Position numbers and translations under genes: made by a program | The notes under the pieces: generated by a model | What the model was told of the DNA's origin: nothing | Seen by the model: only the letters and a program-made list of their open reading frames with translations | The model's database searches: none | Origin: Dimargaris cristalligena | Taxonomy: Eukaryota; Kickxellomycota; Dimargaritomycetes; Dimargaritales; Dimargaritaceae | Length of the DNA: 14,651 bases | Assembly: GCA_027576995.1 (NCBI GenBank) | Contig: JANBQC010000664.1 | Coordinates: forward strand, 1-14,651 | Reading direction: 5' to 3' | In this document: one piece after another, positions 8,804-14,651 of the stretch | Layout of the letters: every line of letters begins with the position of its first letter | How positions within the stretch are numbered: position 1 is the first letter of the stretch

Positions 8804-11181
8804 TTGTATTTTCTGGTCAACTGTGGCAGCCCCAGTATCATCAATACTTAATAAAGTATATGGTATAAGCCATGGTAATGGAAACTGAGCAATAAAAAAA
8901 ATCCATAATTATTACCTTCTTCCCAGCTTGACATTTCTTCACTGCTACTTCTAATCAAACTATACCTGTTTGATATTTTTCCAAATTTTATTATCTTGCA
9001 ACACCATTCATTAGTCAATATAAACCAAGCAAGAATTGGATATCCTAGACACCCAAGTCCACTTAAATAAATTGGTCTTTGAATGAGCTTAATCTACAGT
9101 AAACCTTGGGATTCTACTGTATAATATATGTAGTAGTAACATTACCTATAGTTACAAATTCATACCTTTAATAATCAAGGATCAGACTAGGCACCTAATT
9201 GGAGAATCCTTACTAATATTCAATTATTTTACTCTGTTACACTGTATAATCTACCCTACTAGGTTCTAAACCTGGCAACCAAAAAGGATACTTAAACATC
9301 CCAATTTGAGATTGCCAATTTGGGCCATTATCTGGAAGACAATGTAACAGGTTCCTAACTTACTGTACCAATATAACTATGCACCTTTCCACTGCCTTCA
9401 TAGTTAAGTAATAGCCAGTGAAAATGAGGTATGGATCCTGTATACCCAGTCCCCTTCTGTGATATTTTGCTAATTGCATCTACTATCACCAAATATTTAA
9501 AAAAAACTACAGTGGTCTTATATTATGTGTGTTATTTCATTCATTTGTGCTAAAGGAACCTGCCAGGATTACAGGTACCACAGCCCAGATAACAGTCCTT
9601 CATGCTATACTAAAAATGGCTGATTTAGCAACTACCTATAAGCAGGTGTTATTGTCTACTTAAATATGACTGCTTTCTGATATATATTTAGCATAAGTTG
9701 AGACCAGTGTGGCAAGGTGGAGTGTCCCCTTGATTGCCACAGCTACAAATTATTACTATTTGACTATTATATTTATATACAAGGTATGAAGCAGCTTTTT
9801 TGTCTGGTATATCCAGTTTTTTTCCCTTCCCTTTTAACCCATTCTTTCCATATGATTTTTCCTTTAATTTTATTTATATTTCTATTGATGGATGCATACT
9901 ATCCCTATGATTGGATATGCATATTCATACTTGATTACTAGTGGTTATTTGATTTTATTCTCTCTCTTCTTTTATTGGGTTTACTATGTGAATTCATTAT
10001 TTACTTTTAATTGGTTATGCAGGTTTGCTGCAGGTTTATTGGCTTTAATAATTCCCTGTCTTATACAGAGAATAGCTTGGCAATCTTAGCTATAGAGCTA
10101 AAAGTCTTGGCATTTTTTTAAGGATAGTATGTACTAGTGGTGCAGGTGATCGGGCCATGCATGCAAGCAATCGGTAATGCATTAGTGTGCATATTTTTGC
10201 ATATATAGGAAATTTTTTCCCCTCTTTTTTTCTGTGTGTCAATTTGTTTAGGGTTAATTTTCTTCTACTTTTTTTCTTTACAATAAAACTACATTTACTA
10301 TTACTTTGGATTACTTGGATTTATATACCTTTGAAAGTTGTAGTTGCCAAGGAAATGGTCCTTTTGAGCTTGCAAACTGGTATTTTTCATATTGGATTAC
10401 TTTGGTTTAAAACTTTATACAGTTGGTTTTATTATTTTTCATTTGAGTGACAAACCAGTTCGCCTGGAGAAGCCACCCTGCCCTTTTGATAGTATTTTTG
10501 TTGTTCATTTTAGTGGCCTGACACCACCACACTGTGACACCAGTGCCAATGGTGGCTGTAACAACCCACAGTATGGCTATGCAATTCCAAACCAAAGCAC
10601 AGGTAGACATCAGTCCTCTAGTTAAAGTGAACTGAATATCATAGATGGCTTATGGAGCGCCACAGTAAGTGGGATGAGTCATAGGTCATTTTGGTATGAT
10701 AGTACATTGGAAATGGTGTTTTTAAACATAGACTACTAGAACGGCAATACTGTACACTGAGGCTATCCATCCCATATTCACAACAAAAACGTTAACTTAA
10801 GGTCAGCAGTTCCAGCCATTATGGATTTTGAGGGATCAGGGACTATCTTATTAAAGTATGTGAGAAGAGTTGATAATCTGTAGTTGAATCCACAATTAAA
10901 CCCTCCAGGAGTGGTCACAATAGGTAAGGCATCCTGGGCTTGTTGGGGAAGGTCCCAGGCAAAAAAATTAGTTACTCATCAATAGTATTAGCCTCACCAC
11001 CTGGGGTAGATAAAATACATCACTCCTCAGCAAACAGCTAGGATCTACTATTCCACTTGGATGAGCCAAACCTGCCCCATCCTCCTGCCCACCCCACCAA
11101 ATCTGACTCTTACCCTTAACTCACCAGGACTACCACTATTCATGGATAGTAATGTCAGGAATGGGTCAGTGAAGTCTGTTG
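8804..11181. other. CpG-depleted block, possible methylated repeat relic
   Basis: Line-by-line reading finds no CpG from 8804 to 10150, and only six up to 11181 (10151, 10172, 10461, 10658, 10742, 10790). TpG and CpA are common throughout. The block holds no recognisable gene. Its plus-strand open frames (9717-9941, 9892-10089, 10187-10450, 10392-10625) lie mostly in a T-rich stretch, encode hydrophobic sequence as any T-rich frame would, and match nothing I know. CpG loss with TpG/CpA retained is the expected trace of cytosine methylation and deamination, which in fungi falls mainly on repeats. I found no terminal repeats or target duplication, so a transposon origin is inference. Confidence 0.7.
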
Positions 11182-11540
11182 GGCGGAAGTTGAGTGACCA
11201 TTATATATTCCGCCTCCACTATTAGATATTCCACATAGGCAGGAATGTTCACTGACGATTTTACGACTAACACCGGTTAAAATATTCCGTATTTTCTGGT
11301 TGGGGCATTAATCAAAGCTGAATAGTCCCAATTGAGCTTCGGTCTAATCGCTCCATGATTATTTCATGCCATGTTACATACAATCGCTAGTTCACTTAAC
11401 GAATGTGTCCCATCTAGAAATAAGTATTCAAAAGCAGTCTAATCCCCTGAAATTGGTCATGGAGGACCGACTAAAGGGACTGTTATTATAGAATGCCCGG
11501 TCTACTAGTATCCAAGTACAACATGGCCTCTCCCCCCTTT

Positions 11541-12332
11541 CTACCTTTTTGGCCAAACGGCTGGGAGTATTTGGCCCTCGACCGAAATAGTTTTCAATAA
11601 GTACGAGTAATCGCTGGTCGATGGGGAGTAGGGTTTCGGCAACTGGTCGTAAGATTGATCCTCGCGCTTATTAGCTCTGATCAGCGGGTAGAGGTTCGTC
11701 GACTGATTTTGAGAAGGCACCCACGGAGCTTCTTCCGCCTCTTGCTCTTTGTTCCACGCATCCACAATTTTTGGATCAAAATCAGGGCGCTGGCTAAAAT
11801 CATAGTCGGCGTAGGGATTATAGAAGTCCGACGTAGTATACCTGACTTTATCACTGTTTTGGCTCTTTTCCGATGCCTTGTTAGAATTACCGAAATTTAA
11901 GTCGCCATTTCGCGAAGGGTCGGCACTAATAGACCCGTCCCCTCGGACCGGCATAGATTCAGGGTTTTGGAAGTGGTGTCTACGATGCCCACCTTTGTAC
12001 ATGCCGTTGGGGTGGTATCTGTTGCTGATGAGACTGTGGTCGTAGTTAGGTTCCGATTCGCCGACAAGCTCCTGGTCGTCGGTGTATTGCGGTTTTCCCC
12101 CAAAGGGCGAGTATCCATGGCCGGTCGTTCCCAGGACCTGCTCCGGCCCATATGAGGGAGAGAAATCGTCCGGTTGATAGCCCCCGGTTGAGGCTTTGGG
12201 GGTGGTGCCATATCCAGTGAAAGAGGTCTTTAGTTCGTATTCGAACCCATTGTTGGAGTAGGAGTTGCCAGATGGATACTGTTGGTTGAGGTCCACCGTA
12301 GGTCGGTACACGGGGGAGGCATGGATGGACAT
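11541..12332 (-). CDS. Cysteine-free Tyr/Ser-rich protein, probably secreted
   Basis: This 263-residue frame is not recognised as a member of any family. It is hydrophilic and probably disordered, rich in Tyr, Ser, Asn, Gly and Pro, and has no cysteine and no membrane segment. It has an RGD triplet at 130-132, a basic/His patch HRRHH at 116-120, dibasic sites near 117-118 and 222-223, an acidic stretch around 196-201 and one NQS glycosylation sequon at 209. The methionine at 12332 is only the first in-frame ATG. The same frame stays open to 12392 and reads QLTAFPISLAVMSIHASPV across this point, which looks like the hydrophobic core and cleavage region of a signal peptide. The best start codon (12373) is one base out of phase with it. 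Long stop-free frame, TATA box and ATG-free leader support a real gene; secretion is inferred. It is convergent with the bZIP gene and divergent from the gene at 14481. Confidence 0.75.
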   Translation of the reverse strand: MSIHASPVYRPTVDLNQQYPSGNSYSNNGFEYELKTSFTGYGTTPKASTGGYQPDDFSPSYGPEQVLGTTGHGYSPFGGKPQYTDDQELVGESEPNYDHSLISNRYHPNGMYKGGHRRHHFQNPESMPVRGDGSISADPSRNGDLNFGNSNKASEKSQNSDKVRYTTSDFYNPYADYDFSQRPDFDPKIVDAWNKEQEAEEAPWVPSQNQSTNLYPLIRANKREDQSYDQLPKPYSPSTSDYSYLLKTISVEGQILPAVWPKR

Positions 12333-12358
12333 GACCGCTAGCGAAATGGGAAACGCAG

Positions 12359-12373
12359 TCAGTTGAACTCCAT
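12359..12373 (-). other. Out-of-phase start: four-codon ORF before signal peptide
   Basis: The first ATG of the presumed leader (12373-12371) has A at -3 and G at +4 but reads MEFN and stops at TGA (12361-12359). The hydrophobic frame of the downstream gene begins with CTG at 12362-12360, in the -1 frame relative to this ATG. One extra base, or a -1 shift, would fuse a start methionine directly to the signal-peptide-like segment. Reinitiation at 12332, 26 bases after the stop, is the alternative reading. Confidence 0.5.
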
Positions 12374-12657
12374 TGTACTTTTTTGGGATGGTCTAAGTCG
12401 GGGATAGTTGTGGTGGTGGTTAAATTATCGGGCAAAGGTACTCCAAAAATAGGGGTATTCAAAAATAAAAATAAATAATCGAATAGTACTACTCTTTGCG
12501 GGGGAAATAGGTATGTGAACGGTGATACAAATTAATATACGTGGTTGACACTGAAATCTCGAAAAATAATCAGATGTTAGCCGGTAAAATATAAAATATG
12601 TAACACGGCTGGAAGACGGGTAGTTGGTGTGCAGTAATAAAGGGTGCGAATGGGGGG
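12374..12657 (-). promoter_or_regulatory. Leader of the minus-strand gene (ATG-free)
   Basis: On the minus strand no ATG occurs from 12744 down to 12374, about 370 bases, which is unusual by chance and typical of a scanned leader. The part just after the TATA box is pyrimidine-rich. TTAG at 12396-12393, preceded by a TTTAAC branch-like sequence, could be a 3' splice site; because no ATG lies upstream, a leader intron would not change the available start codons. Confidence 0.4.
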
Positions 12658-12667
12658 TATTTATATA
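12658..12667 (-). promoter_or_regulatory. TATA box TATATAAATA
   Basis: Read on the minus strand, TATATAAATA lies 285 bp upstream of the first ATG of the minus-strand gene, followed by pyrimidine-rich sequence. It is a strong match to the TATA consensus; the transcription start would be about 30 bp further on. Confidence 0.55.
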
Positions 12668-14298
12668 CGCGCAAGATCGAGACCGATAGCCGACAAGACC
12701 CAATGTCGACGGTTAGTTAGACGCAGACCTCTGCTAGGGCGACTCATTTTCATGAACCGGTAGCCTAAACGATTCGTTGCCGGCGCACCTCCCTCGGCGG
12801 GCTCTTTGCTTAGCCGGTCCGCCCTATAGAAAAATGACCATGTGGAGCATTGAAAAACACCTGCATCCCCCAGCACTCGTGGAAGTATCGAGGCCCCCTT
12901 CCCCCTTGGCCCAATTGAAGAGCCACCAGTACCAGACTAGCCCCGAACGAATTATCGGTGGCACCAAGAGGAGTCAAGCGAATAGTGATCATGGCCAAGC
13001 CATTCCGGGTGTGCGATTTACAGGGGGGAGGCGAGGGAGGCTAGGATATTTGGGATAGCAAAGGCTTCCCCTGCAGTGCGACAATAGAGGGGGGGGGCGA
13101 ATTTGGTTTAGCCAATCGGCCCAGTCTCTAGCCACTCTCGTTTCTAGTTTAATTTTTTATATTTTTGGTTGATATAGTATCAAATTTGACTATTGGAACA
13201 AATTATTCCCTGTACGAAAATAATTTATAGGTGAATTATCAATGTCTGTGTGTGTGTTTTTATATAAAAAGCGGAAACTATTTATTTTTTAGCCGGCATG
13301 GCTACATTATTATTTTAGTTTTTGGAATAGTTACCGAGCGACTTGGTATCTGCGGGGGTCATGGGGCGGCACCGGAAATGGCCCAAAAAACACTCGCCAA
13401 CGTCCACATGGTCCCCGCACGGGTTAGCTCCAGCCAGACCCATTGCCCTCCTAACGGATAGCACTCCCCCTCCCTCTCCCGTTGCGAACAAGGCAGTTTA
13501 GTTGGGGGTATTCTCTCGTTTTGGTAGGGCGCATGGTTCACAAGGGGTGTTAGCCAATGCTAAGCCAGAACCATTGCACTCTACTCCAAAAGAATCAACA
13601 AAGACGAGTCTAAGATTAAACTCCGCGGATTTTTGGTGTTCGCACCGAGTCCACATCGCAGCCGTGGATTAGCTGAGTATTGCCGTTGTCCACACGGTTT
13701 ATGGGTTTAAGCTTCAAGCCAGGCTCTTCCATCCTTACGGTTGACCAAGACCTCGTCAATATAGCCCCCAACTTACTCGTACTGCCTCCCCCCCTCACCG
13801 CCATTTTCGTTGGCTTTTATTCGAGGTGCGTCATCGGCTTTTAGATAGTCTATTTCATCTCCATCTTCACTCCCCCCTGTTTGTTTTTCTCTGTATATTC
13901 TAATACTTAGCCACGGTACAATCGAGTCGGATACCGGAAGGCTTCTGGCTCCATCTTATCCGACGAGTTAACCCTCTTAAAACCACCAGGCTGTCGCATC
14001 ACTACCATCGAAAACCACCCGGTGATTAACCCGCCTTTCACTTTTAGCTCAATCAGCCTACTTTAGCGACTTACCCTGAGCTGGCTGGGTTTTGAAAGTG
14101 TATTGGAGGCAAGGAGTTTACAATTCGGGTAGCATGACTAACTGGGAACTTACCTTTCACTCCCCCTCTCCCCCCCCGGAAAAGCAACGCAGCTGTTTTT
14201 GAATAGGGCCAGATGACAACTTAGTTTACGTATATACAAAGTCATAAAACGGGAAATCTAATGCGAAATACGATGACCGGCCACTCTCGAATGACCAG
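12668..14298. other. Divergent intergenic region, no clear gene
   Basis: Separates the divergent genes starting near 12373 (minus) and at 14481 (plus). CpG content is normal, and 12700-13060 and 13340-13470 are relatively GC-rich. Short open frames occur on both strands (for example 12777-13058 plus, 93 codons, and 13616-13804 minus, 62 codons, the latter with a good start context AAAATGG). None shows a known motif, and opposite-strand frames overlap. A nine-G run is at 13089-13097. Confidence 0.5.
13089..13097. repeat. Poly-G run (9 G)
   Basis: Nine consecutive G residues in non-coding sequence. Confidence 0.8.
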
Positions 14299-14307
14299 TA
14301 TAAAATA
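14299..14307 (+). promoter_or_regulatory. TATA box TATAAAATA
   Basis: TATAAAATA lies about 175 bp upstream of the ATG at 14481. From 14312 to 14480 there is no ATG and the plus strand is pyrimidine-rich, as in the bZIP leader. It matches the TATA consensus well. Confidence 0.6.
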
Positions 14308-14480
14308 CATGAGGTGTGGTCCCTACGAATACTCTACAACTTTTCCGATTCTTCAACATCCTTACCCGCTTCCCCCTGACTTTCGAAGCCCACTCCCATT
14401 ATTTTAAATTTATACCCCCCCCACTTTTATTGCAAGCCCCCATAACCCTTCCATCCCCTAACAAATCCACCACAGATACC

Positions 14481-14651
14481 ATGGCCGACTTGTACAGTTA
14501 TGTATCTGGACTGAAAACGGGTCAGTCTATCCGAGTCCGTGGGGTGGACACCCCGAGCCAGTATTTCGTTGCCGAATTCGTGGAGGTCCTCGCGAATACC
14601 GAACGCGACCCCAAGGTTAAAATCCTTGTCAATGGTGCAGAGCAGATTGTC
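14481..14651 (+). CDS. Candidate galectin-like protein, 3' end missing
   Basis: The first 57 codons of a gene that runs off the window. The start has A at -3 and G at +4 and is the first ATG after the TATA box at 14299. Residues 10-22 (GLKTGQSIRVRGV) resemble the conserved early strands of galectin carbohydrate-recognition domains (family pattern: G-L-x-x-G-x-x-I/L-x-V-R-G), followed by a hydrophobic strand YFVAEFVEVL at 28-37. Galectins bind beta-galactosides through a later H-x-N-P-R segment. The next strand here, KVKILVNGAEQIV (45-57), lacks the His and Arg at the corresponding place, so sugar binding would be altered if the alignment holds. There is no signal peptide, which also fits galectins. 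A Tudor-type beta barrel is the main alternative. The gene is very likely real; the family is tentative. Confidence 0.6.
   Translation, partial: MADLYSYVSGLKTGQSIRVRGVDTPSQYFVAEFVEVLANTERDPKVKILVNGAEQIV

Noticed and set aside
9563..9577. GGATTACAGG, a word familiar from primate Alu repeats, as a sign of contamination
   Set aside because: Only about ten bases match; the flanking sequence is not Alu-like.
9717..10625. Series of hydrophobic plus-strand open frames suggesting membrane proteins
   Set aside because: Any T-rich sequence encodes Phe, Leu and Ile. The frames overlap, are short and have no family resemblance.
12777..13058. 93-codon plus-strand frame in a GC-rich patch, with opposing minus-strand frames
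   Set aside because: Frames are open on both strands in the same stretch, as GC-rich sequence often gives, and none resembles a protein family.
13616..13804. 62-codon minus-strand frame starting AAAATGGCGG
   Set aside because: Good start context, but short, without recognisable features or TATA box, and lacking an obvious next exon. It could be a small gene, but support is too weak to call.

Overview
The window looks like nuclear DNA of a fungus, probably an early-diverging (non-Dikarya) one, with low gene density. The best evidence is a 600-residue intronless bZIP protein carrying both the Atf1-type N-terminal homology motifs (EPNPFEQSF, SLRLGPLSPSML) and the Atf1-type basic region, zipper and HKECPVAQ tail. 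TATA boxes, strong A(-3)/G(+4) start contexts, pyrimidine-rich ATG-free leaders and eukaryotic microsatellites agree with this. The lineage within fungi is an inference; only the kingdom-level call is firm.

Layout: 1-3945 is about 3.9 kb with no recognisable gene. 3946-4436 is a pyrimidine-rich promoter and leader with a CCAAT box, a CRE-like site and two short upstream ORFs. 4437-6239 (+) is the Atf1-like bZIP gene. 6240-8360 is a pyrimidine-rich, then AT-rich 3' flank with microsatellites and a scatter of AATAAA hexamers. 8365-8411 can form two alternative hairpins. 8804-11181 is a striking CpG desert: 6 CpG in about 2.4 kb and none from 8804 to 10150. 11541-12332 (-) is a cysteine-free, tyrosine-rich protein whose apparent signal peptide lies in the same open frame just upstream, one base out of phase with the best start codon (12373). 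12658-12667 is its TATA box. 12668-14298 is a divergent intergenic region without a clear gene. 14299-14307 is a TATA box for a gene starting at 14481 (+) that runs off the right edge; its first 57 codons resemble the first strands of a galectin-type fold.

The genes do not form a pathway. The bZIP gene and the minus-strand gene are convergent, with the CpG desert between them; the minus-strand gene and the edge gene are divergent. The only regulatory link I can propose is autoregulation of the bZIP gene through the CRE-like site in its own promoter. Items most worth a second look are the CpG desert, the out-of-phase signal peptide and the galectin-like start at the right edge. I found no tRNA, rRNA, CRISPR array or intact mobile element.
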